A stretch of DNA of 64,000 nt from Shewanella sp. GD04112 (GCF_029835735.1 NZ_JAOEAL010000001.1:1302001-1366000), one strand, 5' to 3'; counted from the first letter of the stretch, positions 41,370 to 50,872 are shown. The notes: generated by a model not told the origin, from the letters alone. Made by a program: numbers and translations.

Positions 41370-44300
41370 ATGAAACTTCGTCATTCTGTTGCCTGCTGCA
41401 TGCTCGCCCTTGGCACTTTGTCCGCAGCCCACGCCATCGCTCAACCCGCCAGCAATCAAGGTTATTACCGTGCGCCAGCATTGCATGACCAGACCTTAGT
41501 CTTTACGGCCGAAGGCGACCTTTGGACTCAAACGCTCGGGCAAAAGGCGGCGACACGCCTGACCACTTTACCCGCCGAAGAGCTAGGTGCCGCCATCTCT
41601 GCCGATGGTAAATGGGTGGCCTATGTCGCCAATTATGAGGGCGCGAGTGAGGTTTATGTTATTCCTGTTGCGGGAGGTGTGGCTAAACGCGTGAGTTTCG
41701 AAAACAGTCGAGTGCGCGTGCAAGGCTGGACCGCAAAGGGCGAAGTGCTTTATTCCACCGACAGTGGCTTTGGCCCTGCAAACAATTGGATGCTGCGACT
41801 GGTGAACCCTGAGACCTTGGCGACGACCGACTTACCCCTCGCCGACGCGGTAGAAGGCGTGGTCGATGCCAATAATCAATATGTGTACTTTACACGTTTT
41901 GGCCTGCAGGTGACTGGCGATAACGCTAAGGTTTATCGCGGCGGCGCTAAGGGTGAGTTATGGCGCTTTAAACTCGGCGGCAAGGACGAGGCGCAGTTAC
42001 TCAGTGGTCAGCATCAAGGTTCGGTGCGTCAGCCCATGCTATGGCAAGACAGACTCTACTTTATCAGCGACAGCGATGGTAACGACAATCTCTGGTCCAT
42101 GGCCCTGGATGGCAGTGACGTGAAACAGTTGACCCAATATAAAGATTGGCAGGTGCGCGGCGCTCGCATGGACCAAGGCAAAGTCGTGTTCCAGCAGGGC
42201 GCAGATATTCATGTTTTTGATATAGCCTCCACCAAAGACTCATTATTAGATATTGAATTAACGTCAGATTTTGCCCAGCGCCGCGAGCATTGGGTAAAAG
42301 ATCCTATGGATTATGCGACCTCAGCGAACCTTGCGCTTGCGGGCGATAAAGTGGTGATCACCGCCCGTAGCCATGTGGCGATTGCGGGAATTGACGGTTC
42401 ACGTTTAGTGCAAGTAGCGCTACCAGGCACCTATCGCGTGCGCAATGCGATTATGAGCCAGGATGGTAAATCGGTTTATGCCATCAGCGACATGAGTGGC
42501 CAACAGGAAATTTGGCAATTTCCTGCCGATGGCAGCAGCGGCGCGAAGCAACTTACCAAAGATGGTCATACCTTAAGAATGACGCTGAGTCTGTCAAACG
42601 ATGGTCGCTACCTTGCCCACGACGATAACGATGGCAATGTGTGGCTGCTGGATCTGAAGAAAAACTCCAATCAAAAAATCATCAGTAACGGTGAGGGTCT
42701 CGGCCCCTATGCCGATATTCGCTGGTCGGCTGACAGTCGTTTTATCGCGTTAACTAAATCCGAAATCGGCAAGCAAAGACCACAAATCGTGCTGTATTCA
42801 ATGGATGAAAATAAGGCCCAAGCGCTCACCAGCGACAAGTATGAGTCTTATTCGCCGACTTTTAGCAGCGATGGCCAGTGGTTATATTTCCTCTCCAATC
42901 GCCAGTTTACTGCGACACCAAGCTCACCTTGGGGCGACCGCAATATGGGGCCAGTGTTTGATAAACGCAGCCAGATTTTTGCGATTGCCTTAGTAAAGAA
43001 CGCCAAGTTCCCCTTTAGCAAACCCACAGAGCTGACAGCTAAAGCGGCTGAAAAGGCAGACTCTAAAGATAAACCGACGCCAGTCAAAATTGATTGGGCG
43101 GGCATTGGCGAGCGTTTATGGCAAGTACCTGTCGACTCAGGCAATTACAGCCAGCTAACTGCTATTGACGGTCGTCTCTATGTGCTCGACCAAGCCATAG
43201 GCGATGACACTGAGCCTAGCTTGATGACGATTAAGTTTAGCGAGCAGCGCCCTAAAGCCGAAGTGTTTGCCGAAGATGTGGCGAACTACAGTGTGTCTGC
43301 CGATGGTAGCAAGTTGTTGCTGCGCAAAAAGAGCAATGAAAAGTCGCTGCTGATCGTCGATGCGGGCGACAAGCTGGGCGATACCGAAAATGCCAAGGTG
43401 CAAACGGATCAGTGGCAATTAGCGATTTCACCCACCCTAGAATGGCAACAAATGTTTGAAGATGCCTGGTTAATGCACAGGGACTCCTTCTTCGATAAGA
43501 AGATGCGCGGCCTCGATTGGCAAGCGACCAAGGCCAAGTACCAACCGCTACTTGACCGTTTGACCGACCGTAACGAGTTAAACGATATCTTTATGCAGAT
43601 GATGGGCGAGCTGGACTCGTTGCACTCGCAAGTGCGGGGTGGCGATCTGCCAAAAGACCCAGACGCGGCCAAAGGCGCGAGTTTAGGCGCGCGGCTACAA
43701 CAAACTAACGATGGGGTAAAAATTGCCCATATCTATCGTAATGATCCTGAACTGCCAAGTCAGGCATCGCCCTTAAGCCGTATCGAAGTCGATGCGAAAG
43801 AAGGCGATATGTTACTCGCCATTAATGGCACTCCTGTGACTAATGTGGCCGATGTGACTCGTTTATTGCGTAATCAGCAGGATAAACAGGTTCTGCTTGA
43901 GCTTAAACGCGGCGGCCAAAACCATAAAACCGTGGTGATGCCAGTTAGCACTCAGGTCGATAGCCAATTACGTTACTTAGATTGGGTCAATCACAATGCG
44001 GGCGTCGTGACCGAGGCAAGTAAGGGCAAGATTGGTTACCTGCACTTATACGCCATGGGCGGCGGCGATATTGAGAGTTTTGCCCGTGAGTTTTACACCA
44101 ATTACGATAAGGACGGTTTGATTATCGACGTGCGTCGTAACCGCGGCGGCAATATTGATAGTTGGATCATCGAAAAACTGTTACGCCGCGCTTGGGCCTT
44201 CTGGCAGCCAACCCATGGCACGCCTAACACCAATATGCAGCAAACCTTCCGCGGACATTTAGTGGTGTTAACCGACGAGCTTACGTACTCAGATGGTGAA

Positions 44301-44651
44301 ACCTTCTCGGCGGGGATTAAGGCGTTGGGCATTGCTCCGCTGATTGGTAAGCAAACTGCGGGCGCGGGCGTGTGGTTATCGGGTCGTAATTCACTCACAG
44401 ATAAAGGCATGGCGCGGGTCGCCGAATATCCGCAATATGCGATGGATGGCCGCTGGGTACTCGAAGGGCATGGGGTGACACCGGATATCGAGGTGGATAA
44501 CTTACCCTTTGCGACATTTAACGGCCACGATGCGCAGCTCGAATCCGCCATCAGCTATCTTAAGGATGAGTTGATTAAGCAGCCTATCCCTGCATTGAAG
44601 GCGCAGCCCATGCCTGCAAAAGGCATGGCGGAAGACATAAAAGCTAAGTAA
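41370..44651 (+). CDS. Secreted tricorn-like S41 protease
   Basis: The 1093-residue product has a signal peptide (about residues 1-24, ending AHAIA). A beta-propeller region follows with repeated TolB/WD-like strands (ISADGKWVAYVANYEG, SNDGRYLAHDDNDG, SSDGQWLYFLSNR), then a helical region (about 690-760), a PDZ domain (MLLAINGTPVTNVADVTRLL) and a C-terminal S41 protease domain. The catalytic Ser is in ELTYSDGETFSAG, preceded by DVRRNRGGNIDSW. The order matches archaeal tricorn protease and its bacterial homologues, which degrade peptides. The signal peptide puts this one in the periplasm or outside. It stands alone with its own terminator. Confidence 0.92.
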   Translation: MKLRHSVACCMLALGTLSAAHAIAQPASNQGYYRAPALHDQTLVFTAEGDLWTQTLGQKAATRLTTLPAEELGAAISADGKWVAYVANYEGASEVYVIPVAGGVAKRVSFENSRVRVQGWTAKGEVLYSTDSGFGPANNWMLRLVNPETLATTDLPLADAVEGVVDANNQYVYFTRFGLQVTGDNAKVYRGGAKGELWRFKLGGKDEAQLLSGQHQGSVRQPMLWQDRLYFISDSDGNDNLWSMALDGSDVKQLTQYKDWQVRGARMDQGKVVFQQGADIHVFDIASTKDSLLDIELTSDFAQRREHWVKDPMDYATSANLALAGDKVVITARSHVAIAGIDGSRLVQVALPGTYRVRNAIMSQDGKSVYAISDMSGQQEIWQFPADGSSGAKQLTKDGHTLRMTLSLSNDGRYLAHDDNDGNVWLLDLKKNSNQKIISNGEGLGPYADIRWSADSRFIALTKSEIGKQRPQIVLYSMDENKAQALTSDKYESYSPTFSSDGQWLYFLSNRQFTATPSSPWGDRNMGPVFDKRSQIFAIALVKNAKFPFSKPTELTAKAAEKADSKDKPTPVKIDWAGIGERLWQVPVDSGNYSQLTAIDGRLYVLDQAIGDDTEPSLMTIKFSEQRPKAEVFAEDVANYSVSADGSKLLLRKKSNEKSLLIVDAGDKLGDTENAKVQTDQWQLAISPTLEWQQMFEDAWLMHRDSFFDKKMRGLDWQATKAKYQPLLDRLTDRNELNDIFMQMMGELDSLHSQVRGGDLPKDPDAAKGASLGARLQQTNDGVKIAHIYRNDPELPSQASPLSRIEVDAKEGDMLLAINGTPVTNVADVTRLLRNQQDKQVLLELKRGGQNHKTVVMPVSTQVDSQLRYLDWVNHNAGVVTEASKGKIGYLHLYAMGGGDIESFAREFYTNYDKDGLIIDVRRNRGGNIDSWIIEKLLRRAWAFWQPTHGTPNTNMQQTFRGHLVVLTDELTYSDGETFSAGIKALGIAPLIGKQTAGAGVWLSGRNSLTDKGMARVAEYPQYAMDGRWVLEGHGVTPDIEVDNLPFATFNGHDAQLESAISYLKDELIKQPIPALKAQPMPAKGMAEDIKAK

Positions 44652-44721
44652 TTGGCTTAAAAAATAGAAATTTAACTAAGGTTTAAGTTAGCCAAGTTAA
44701 GCTGGCTTGGTTCAATGTTAG

Positions 44722-44759
44722 GGTGTTGTCTTGTGGTTCCCGAGACAACACCTTTTTTT
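44722..44759 (+). terminator. Terminator after the tricorn-like protease gene
   Basis: GGTGTTGTCT-N11-AGACAACACC, a perfect 10-bp stem, followed by seven T. Confidence 0.9.
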
Positions 44760-45172
44760 ATGCCCACTCATTAATGCTTTCGCTAGCATCAACATAGGCT
44801 TGCAGGGTGTTGACCTGTTGTTGATTGCCCCACAGTTGCAGCTCTAGCCGAATCGTTGTGACTCAAATAGTAAGCCGTGGGAGCCGAAATCCCATCGTTC
44901 GTTCCCATCGCGATATTGACCATGTCCGATGCGACCTGATACTTCATTTTGGTCGCTTGAATATGAGCATATTGCTCAACACCCGCCTTCACTTTGCTTA
45001 AGTCTGGCGCATGAGGTTGTGGGATCGGGTCCACCTGCGACAGTTGTTTCGCTTCATTAGATAGGGTCACAGTGCTCGCGCTGGCGGGTGCGGCTGATGC
45101 CGTAGTCGTCGCGGCTGTTGTCGCTGGCTGCTGATAGGGTGCTGCGGTATTACGATAGGCTTGGATCTGCAT
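44758..45172 (-). pseudogene. Small hypothetical protein, probable frameshift near its C terminus
   Basis: The frame from 45172 encodes MQIQAYRNTAAPYQQP, an Ala/Thr-rich linker, VTLSNEAKQLSQ and a helical region ending ...APTAYYLSHND. It then runs into the implausible tail SARAATVGQSTTGQHPASLC and stops at 44789. In the neighbouring frame the same bases read RLELQLWGNQQQ, VNTLQAYVDASE and SINEWA before a stop at 44758, a far more protein-like helix. I infer a one-base indel between about 44855 and 44875. I do not know the family or function. A sequencing error or a true alternative C terminus cannot be excluded. Confidence 0.6.
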
Positions 45173-45301
45173 GGCTAACCTCGAGTGTGAGCGTGAGATA
45201 TGGCGCTATCATACGGTAACCGAGCTTGAGCTAAGCTGAACGAGGTGCGGAATGGGTAATCGGAGAGGGCAAGTTCATCGTGATAAACTTGCCCAAAATC
45301 G

Positions 45302-45739
45302 TTAAAACTTAATTTGAATATCTGTCGCTAACGTATTGGCGATAAAGCAGTTTGCGTGTGCTTTCTCGTGAATTTTCTCAAGAGTTTCAGCTGAAACCTC
45401 AACACCTTCGGCAAACACCACCTTAGGATTTAAAATCATTTTGGTGACGGCAAGCCTACCTTCGTCATTTTTACCCAGCTCAGCGGATGCCTCATCGATA
45501 TAAGATAATACTGGGAGGCGTTTGAGGTGCGCGATGGCGAGGAAGGTCAGCATATGGCATGAAGATAGCGCCGCGAGCAGGCTTTCCTCTGGATTCACCA
45601 AATGTTCATTACCCTTATATTCGGGGGCAGAAGAGGCCTGAATTGTTTGACCGCTGCCAAACGTAATGCTGTGGTCACGGCAGAATTCGCCTTCTTCGGC
45701 TGGAGAGGTTTGCCAATTCACCGTTAAGTTAAAGCCCAT
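45302..45739 (-). CDS. OsmC/Ohr-family protein
   Basis: The 145-residue product belongs to the OsmC/Ohr family, thiol-dependent peroxidases acting mainly on organic hydroperoxides. The two reactive Cys positions are visible in AALSSCHMLTFLAI and HANCFIANTL, and the conserved NPEESLLAAL is present. The ATG at MGFNLTVNWQ is chosen because GAGGAG stands just before it. An upstream ATG would add eight residues. The subgroup (OsmC-like rather than Ohr) is likely but not certain. It is not visibly in an operon with its neighbours. Confidence 0.88.
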   Translation of the reverse strand: MGFNLTVNWQTSPAEEGEFCRDHSITFGSGQTIQASSAPEYKGNEHLVNPEESLLAALSSCHMLTFLAIAHLKRLPVLSYIDEASAELGKNDEGRLAVTKMILNPKVVFAEGVEVSAETLEKIHEKAHANCFIANTLATDIQIKF

Positions 45740-45838
45740 GTTTTTCTCCTCATAGCAGGACATCAGGGCACTATAGCTTAGCTAAAAAGACTTCTCCAGC
45801 ATGGGGCGCACAGTTTAGTGCGCCACCAGTGAAACGGT

Positions 45839-46189
45839 TTAGAGCCCACCACTTAACAGCAAGCTGCCAGTCAGTACACTGCCAGTGACAATCCCAATGG
45901 GAAGGTGGCGTGGGCTGTAGCTTAGGGTCAAAATCACTAACATGGCGGCTAGCGAGATGAGCCCCATAAACAGAATGCTGCCATAGGCCCAGCCTTGCCC
46001 GTGGGCGCAGGTACTTAAGCTGATGATTAATAACAGCCAAGCAAACAGGGTTAACAGGCGGCTCTGCCATTGTGACGGTGGGCGTTTAAACACATCCTTA
46101 AAATGGCCAAACTTGGCTAACGCAAACAGCGCAAGGGAGAGATAACTAAGCCCGAGAATGCCGAGCATAGGGATAAATTCTGGCATCAT
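45839..46189 (-). CDS. DUF3325-type membrane protein
   Basis: The 116-residue product is an integral membrane protein with about four hydrophobic segments (residues ~7-26, 45-62, 68-86, 93-113). It fits the DUF3325 family, which is found next to PepSY-associated membrane proteins in iron or siderophore loci. Its start ATGATG overlaps the stop of the PepSY gene (TCATGATG), so it is coupled to it as the third gene of the operon. Role unknown. Confidence 0.78.
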   Translation of the reverse strand: MMPEFIPMLGILGLSYLSLALFALAKFGHFKDVFKRPPSQWQSRLLTLFAWLLLIISLSTCAHGQGWAYGSILFMGLISLAAMLVILTLSYSPRHLPIGIVTGSVLTGSLLLSGGL

Positions 46190-47868
46190 GATTTTGCTTC
46201 CTCCAAGGGAGACGACGAGGCAAGTTCGTTAGCATAACTCGGAGCTGGCTGTTTTCTTGTGACTTTTTCAGCTGTTGCCGTATTTTTTCGACTCGGTTTT
46301 TGCAGGGTTTTGACCACAGCAGAGAGTCGTGTACTGGCAAATAACATCGCACTGCCCAGTAGTAGAGCGACTATATCAAACCCCACCAGTGCCCATTGTT
46401 GGCTGCGGATATTGTCAATAAAGTGGCTTGGCGAGGTAAATGCGTTCAGTACCGGCAGCGCACAATAAAGTACTCCGATTATCATTAAGGCCAATTGCCA
46501 ATGGCGTCTGCTTCTACCGAAAAATGCCCAAACGCCCATTGCCGCGAGGGCGATAAAGAAGCTGTGAACCTCCCAAGCAGAGCGAGTCGCAAAACCGACG
46601 GGTAACAGGCGATTGGCATAGAAAAACGCTGCCGCGCCCAAGGGCAAGCCTAAGATAAACATGAAGTTTAAGCCTTCGACTAAACGCAAACCACGGCTTG
46701 CTTTTTCACCTTTATCGATTGCTTTTTGCTGTTTCTGGCGTAGACGAATCGCCCACATTAAGGTGCCTGATGCCACCATGGCACAACCGAGTAAGCCGCA
46801 GAAGAAGAACAAAATACGCAGCAGTGGCGCAGCAAACCGCGCGGTATGCAGCGACATCATAGTGTCGTACGTGGTGACGGTTCCCGACACTTCATGGGGG
46901 CTGGCGTATTTGAGTTCACCGGTCACGCCGTTAAAGACTAAGATTGATGACTCATCGGTGACCTCTTTGCCAGTATTTTGGTAGAAGGTGACTTGGCTAT
47001 TTTGATCTTTAGGATAAGAAACAATCACCTGCTTAATAGGCGCATCGCCCCATTTAGCCTGAACTTGGGGTAGCAGTTGGCTTAAGCGCACTTGCTCTGC
47101 CTGAATGCCCGAAGCTTTTTCTGTTTGTCTTGCAGGATTGAGTTCTTTTAAAAAGGCTTGATTATCCTCAGGATAAGCTGTGCTCACCGTCCATGGAATA
47201 TACATCAACATTAAGGTAATGAGGCCGGTATAAGTGATCATCAAATGGTAGGGTAGGGCAATCACTGAGCTGACATTATGGGCATCTAACCAAGAGCGCG
47301 CGCCCTTGTTCTGGCGAAAGCTAAATAGGTCTTTAAAGATACGCTTGTGGATAACGATGCCGCTGATAAGGGCAATCAGCATAAACATGGTGCAGACACC
47401 CACAATGTAACGCGCCGTAATGGCGGACATATAGTGCAGGTCGAAATGTAAACGATAGAAGAAGTCACCACCACGGCTATCGCGGACATCGGTGATGACG
47501 CCACTACCATCGGCCAGTGCGGTATGTTGCTCGATTTTGCCACGGCGTTGCCCCTTTTCAGGCGGCAGTTGCCAAGCAAAGCTCAACATCGGGCTGCGTT
47601 CTGTTGGGAAGTTAATTAACCAGCGCTGTGTGGTAGGGGCTGAATGCGTTTCAATATAGCTTTGTCCCTTCTCAAGTTGGTTGGCTACTTGGTCAACTTG
47701 ATAGTCCTGAAAAGCCCCGCGGTGAAGCTCTGGCTCGGCCCATAGGCTCATCTCATGGCGGAAATAACTCAGGCTGCCAGCAAAAAAGATCAGCAATAAC
47801 ACCCAGCATACGAGTAAACCCGCCCAAGTATGTAGCCAGGATAGGGTTCTAAAAAAGGTTTCTTTCAT
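46186..47868 (-). CDS. PepSY-associated transmembrane (PiuB-like) protein
   Basis: The 560-residue product starts MKETFFRTLSWLHTWAGLL, the typical entry of PepSY-associated TM proteins, and has several membrane helices (about residues 12-30, 165-187, 210-232, 345-370 and a C-terminal set). Two large periplasmic regions are present. His residues in WLHTW, LHFDLHYM, ALPYHLMI and SLHTARF could bind heme or metal. Relatives (PiuB, FsrB/FpvG type) are thought to act in ferric-siderophore reduction or uptake. A longer reading frame upstream is rejected because it overlaps the DUF3649 gene. A Fur-like box stands in front of the operon. Confidence 0.85.
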   Translation of the reverse strand: MKETFFRTLSWLHTWAGLLVCWVLLLIFFAGSLSYFRHEMSLWAEPELHRGAFQDYQVDQVANQLEKGQSYIETHSAPTTQRWLINFPTERSPMLSFAWQLPPEKGQRRGKIEQHTALADGSGVITDVRDSRGGDFFYRLHFDLHYMSAITARYIVGVCTMFMLIALISGIVIHKRIFKDLFSFRQNKGARSWLDAHNVSSVIALPYHLMITYTGLITLMLMYIPWTVSTAYPEDNQAFLKELNPARQTEKASGIQAEQVRLSQLLPQVQAKWGDAPIKQVIVSYPKDQNSQVTFYQNTGKEVTDESSILVFNGVTGELKYASPHEVSGTVTTYDTMMSLHTARFAAPLLRILFFFCGLLGCAMVASGTLMWAIRLRQKQQKAIDKGEKASRGLRLVEGLNFMFILGLPLGAAAFFYANRLLPVGFATRSAWEVHSFFIALAAMGVWAFFGRSRRHWQLALMIIGVLYCALPVLNAFTSPSHFIDNIRSQQWALVGFDIVALLLGSAMLFASTRLSAVVKTLQKPSRKNTATAEKVTRKQPAPSYANELASSSPLEEAKS

Positions 47869-47869
47869 C

Positions 47870-48244
47870 TTATTGTCCACACACCTTAAGCAGAGCAAAA
47901 CACAGGAGACTAAATAGCGTGAGATCCCGCCACGCATGCCAAGTTTTACGCACGCAGAAGGCATAAATTATCGCGATGGCATAAAACAAAAATGCCAACA
48001 TATTGGCCGTTAATGTGCTCTCAAATCGAGACATAGGCAGTACTTGCGTCAGTAAACAGGCTAGTGTTGCCGCCGCAATATAGCCCGCTAACAAGGCGGC
48101 ACTGGCGCGAACAAACACTTGAAAACCAAACTGGGTTTGATCTTGCTTAAACCAGCGTAAGGCTGCTTGAAAATAACCCGTTACAGCGGCAGTTGAAGCT
48201 GCCGAAGTTGCTGAAGGTGTATCTGATACTGGGATATGAGACAT
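47870..48244 (-). CDS. DUF3649-type membrane protein
   Basis: The 124-residue product has a hydrophilic Ser/Thr/Ala N terminus and three membrane segments (about residues 48-66, 78-96 and 104-121) with the conserved-looking RASAALLAGYIAAATLACLL. It matches the DUF3649 family, which accompanies PepSY-TM and DUF3325 genes. It is the first gene of the operon; its stop is one base from the ATG of the PepSY gene. Probably part of an iron-linked membrane complex, by context. Confidence 0.78.
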   Translation of the reverse strand: MSHIPVSDTPSATSAASTAAVTGYFQAALRWFKQDQTQFGFQVFVRASAALLAGYIAAATLACLLTQVLPMSRFESTLTANMLAFLFYAIAIIYAFCVRKTWHAWRDLTLFSLLCFALLKVCGQ

Positions 48245-48400
48245 AAGTGCTGCTTATTTCAGTCAATATTAAAACCGTTATGGCGACCTGCCATGTCACG
48301 CATACCACTCCATTGATTGTACTTATGCCTAACCCTGTCCACTTGGGTGCATGAGCAAAGGAGAGTTGCTACTCGGTTTGGAGTATAACTCAGTTTATTT

Positions 48401-48421
48401 AAATGATAAACAATATCATTT
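48401..48421 (-). promoter_or_regulatory. Fur-like operator
   Basis: AAATGATA-AACAA-TATCATTT is a perfect 8-bp inverted repeat that fits the 7-1-7 Fur model TGATAAT-N-ATTATCA with two mismatches. It is about 157 bp upstream of the DUF3649 start. Iron repression of the three-gene operon is inferred. Confidence 0.75.
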
Positions 48422-48502
48422 GCGTTTATCTGTGAGATCCTTAACGTATTTGTGACGGGGCGAAATCACGCCGGACTCGTTTGCGCAGGAATAATTCAGC
48501 AA

Positions 48503-48518
48503 TGTGCAATCTGTCACA
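48503..48518 (+). promoter_or_regulatory. CRP-like site
   Basis: TGTGC-AATCTG-TCACA matches TGTGA-N6-TCACA at nine of ten positions, about 150 bp before the chemoreceptor start. Which side it controls is not clear. Confidence 0.5.
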
Positions 48519-48666
48519 AATGTTTGGTTTTGTTGATGTGATTGATCTTACTTGTTTAGAATTTGGTTAATTTTTATGCTGCCATTGTGAGCTTAATCAA
48601 AGCAGGCATTCTGTCATTTTGGCAAAATGCGGCGCAACTTTCACATGGAATCCGTTAGTGCGCCCT

Positions 48667-50235
48667 ATGCAAACACATTCAAAAAATGGTGAAAAACACC
48701 TCTCCGAAAACGCTATTCTCCTCTCGACGACCGATCTGAAGGGCAACATTAAGTATGTTAACCAGACCTTTTCGCAGATCAGTGAATATAGCGTTGCCGA
48801 GTTGCAGGGAAGCCCACATAACATAGTCCGCCATGGCGATATGCCCGCCGCTGCTTTTAAAATGCTTTGGGAGCGGATAAGAAGCGGTAAACCTTGGATG
48901 GGCATTGTTAAAAATAGAACCAAAACAGGGGGCTATTATTGGGTCAATGCCTATGTCGCACCAGTATATGAGAACGGAAAAATCCATGAGTATCAATCGG
49001 TTCGTCGCCAAGCGACTCCAGATCAAATCAAAGCTGCCGAAGAGATCTATCAAGGGATCAATCAAGGTAAACAGCCTAAAGCATTAAAAAAAGACCGCTT
49101 AGGATTTGGCGGGAAAGTCCTCACGGCGATGTTATTTACTATCGCGTTAACCGCATCCTTAGCAACTTATTCACCCATCTTAGCTGTGCTAGCCGGTGGG
49201 CTGATTGCTTGGGGCCTGTGGTACATGCTTATGCGGCCTTTTCAGGAATTAGTGCAGGTGGCCAGTAATATTATCGATGACCCTGTTGCTATGGGCGTTT
49301 ACACTGGCAGACAGGATGAAATCGGTAAAATTGATCTTGCCCTGCGATTTTTAATTACCGAAATTGGCGGCGTAGTCGGCCGAATGGCGGATTCTGCCAG
49401 TGAGATCCAAGAGCAGAGTGTCAATCTTAAACAAACCATCACTAATACCTGGGAGCATGCAGATAGCCAGAGCGCGCAGACCACGCAGGCGGCAACCGCG
49501 ATGGAGCAAATGAGTGCCAGTTTTGCGGAAGTGACGGACAATATCCACCGCACCGCATCCGAGATGGTTTCTAGTCATCAGGCGGCGCAGCGTGGTCACT
49601 CACGGCTTGAAACCGTTATCGAGGCGATACATCAACTGAGTGTGCAGGTGAGCCATTTTTCCGATGTGGTACAAACGATTGAGCAGGATAGCCAAGCGAT
49701 TCATCAAGTGTTAGAAGTGATCCGCTCCATCGCCGATCAAACCAATCTGTTAGCACTCAATGCGGCGATTGAAGCGGCGCGTGCGGGGGAAAGTGGCCGC
49801 GGCTTTGCTGTTGTTGCCGACGAGGTGCGGCAGTTATCTAGCCGAACCAGCCAGTCGACTTCGCAAATTGAGCAGATTGTCAGTCGCTTTAAAGACAGCA
49901 CCCAAAGGGCCACATCGACCATGACGGCCGGACAGGAGCAAGTTAAGCGTTCAGTCTCCTTAGCGCAGGATGCCAGTGTTGCCTTTGGCGAGCTGTTATC
50001 TTCTATTGCGAGAATCAATTCCTTAAGCGATGACAATGCGGCGGCAATGACGCAACAGACGTCGGTGGCGGCGGAAATTAGCCGTGCTATCCATGTGATC
50101 AGCGATTTGGCCCAGCAGAGCTTACAACAGACACAGGATGCGGCGGCGAGGGGCGATCAGGTATCGCGCTTATCGACTAAAACTCATCACCTGTCGCAAC
50201 AATTTTGGCAGCAGAGCGTACAGCGTAAGTATTAA
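48667..50235 (+). CDS. PAS-domain methyl-accepting chemotaxis protein, Aer-like
   Basis: The 522-residue product has an N-terminal PAS domain (about 15-110: LSTTDLKGNIKYVNQTF, GSPHNIVRHGDMP), a hydrophobic pair (about 148-190), a HAMP-like linker and the signalling domain with the conserved tip DQTNLLALNAAIEAARAGE. This is the Aer layout, in which PAS-bound FAD senses redox state. The PAS motif NIVRHGDMP resembles the FAD-binding one, but cofactor binding is inferred. The ATG at MQTHSKNG is preferred over an upstream TTG frame, although neither has a strong ribosome site. Confidence 0.88.
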   Translation: MQTHSKNGEKHLSENAILLSTTDLKGNIKYVNQTFSQISEYSVAELQGSPHNIVRHGDMPAAAFKMLWERIRSGKPWMGIVKNRTKTGGYYWVNAYVAPVYENGKIHEYQSVRRQATPDQIKAAEEIYQGINQGKQPKALKKDRLGFGGKVLTAMLFTIALTASLATYSPILAVLAGGLIAWGLWYMLMRPFQELVQVASNIIDDPVAMGVYTGRQDEIGKIDLALRFLITEIGGVVGRMADSASEIQEQSVNLKQTITNTWEHADSQSAQTTQAATAMEQMSASFAEVTDNIHRTASEMVSSHQAAQRGHSRLETVIEAIHQLSVQVSHFSDVVQTIEQDSQAIHQVLEVIRSIADQTNLLALNAAIEAARAGESGRGFAVVADEVRQLSSRTSQSTSQIEQIVSRFKDSTQRATSTMTAGQEQVKRSVSLAQDASVAFGELLSSIARINSLSDDNAAAMTQQTSVAAEISRAIHVISDLAQQSLQQTQDAAARGDQVSRLSTKTHHLSQQFWQQSVQRKY

Positions 50236-50464
50236 ATCTAGTCACGTTGCTGGTTGGTTTATATTTATAGTCGATTATAAATCAACCAGTTACTCATTTT
50301 TAAAGTTCCCTTCAATTGCTATTTCTTTGATTGGTCTCACATTTAGCGACGGCTAATACCCGTTTCAGTCGAAATATTTGTCTAGGGGGCTTGTGTTTTA
50401 TTTGCCATGCCCCAAGCTCTAATAGTGAAGCGAAAAAAAGTAAAGACACTAAAAGGGACAACCT

Positions 50465-50821
50465 ATGAAAATTAATCTTTCTGGTCACCATGTCGATGTT
50501 ACTGATTCTGTAAAAGAACACGTTAACGAAAAGTTTTCTAAAATCGCCACTCATTTCCCCACATTGATCGGCCTCGATATCATTATTGCTAAGGAGCATG
50601 GCGAGTTTCAGGTTGAAATTAGAACGAATTATGAAGGCAGTCGCATCTCAGCCTCGGGTACGGATGAAATCATGTATCCCGCGATTGCCGCCGCAGCGAA
50701 AAAACTCGATGCTGCACTCAAACACCGTAAAGGCCAGTTAAAGGCGGACTTACATGAAAAGCCAACCTGCACTACGCCGCCAATCGCCCACGAAATTATC
50801 CAAGAGATGGATTTGCGCTAG
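50465..50821 (+). CDS. hpf: Ribosome hibernation promoting factor HPF
   Basis: HPF joins idle ribosomes into 100S dimers. The 118-residue product starts MKINLSGHHVDVTDSVKEHV and has the family core (FPTLIGLDIIIAKEHGEFQVEI, IMYPAIAAAAKKLDAALKHRKGQL) with a short tail not as acidic as that of RaiA. Here it stands alone rather than beside rpoN/ptsN. AAGGGAC precedes the ATG. A terminator and then an insertion sequence follow directly. Confidence 0.88.
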   Translation: MKINLSGHHVDVTDSVKEHVNEKFSKIATHFPTLIGLDIIIAKEHGEFQVEIRTNYEGSRISASGTDEIMYPAIAAAAKKLDAALKHRKGQLKADLHEKPTCTTPPIAHEIIQEMDLR

Positions 50822-50843
50822 GGATTAACTTTTAGGATGCAAT

Positions 50844-50869
50844 AAAAAAGGGCCTGTTGGCCCTTTTTT
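50844..50869 (+). terminator. Terminator after hpf
   Basis: AAAAAAGGGCC-TGTT-GGCCCTTTTTT hairpin, 22 bases after the hpf stop and immediately before the IS200-type element. Confidence 0.93.
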
Positions 50870-50872
50870 ATT

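Larger units (their letters stand above)
48245..48666. other. Divergent control region between the PepSY operon and the PAS chemoreceptor
   Basis: No gene. Contains a Fur-like palindrome (48401-48421) for the minus-strand operon and a CRP-like site TGTGC-AATCTG-TCACA (48503-48518) nearer the chemoreceptor. The rest shows nothing notable. Confidence 0.6.

Noticed and set aside
44102..44551. 149-codon minus-strand frame inside the tricorn-like gene
   Set aside because: Shadow of the protease-coding strand, which has clear catalytic motifs; no ribosome site.
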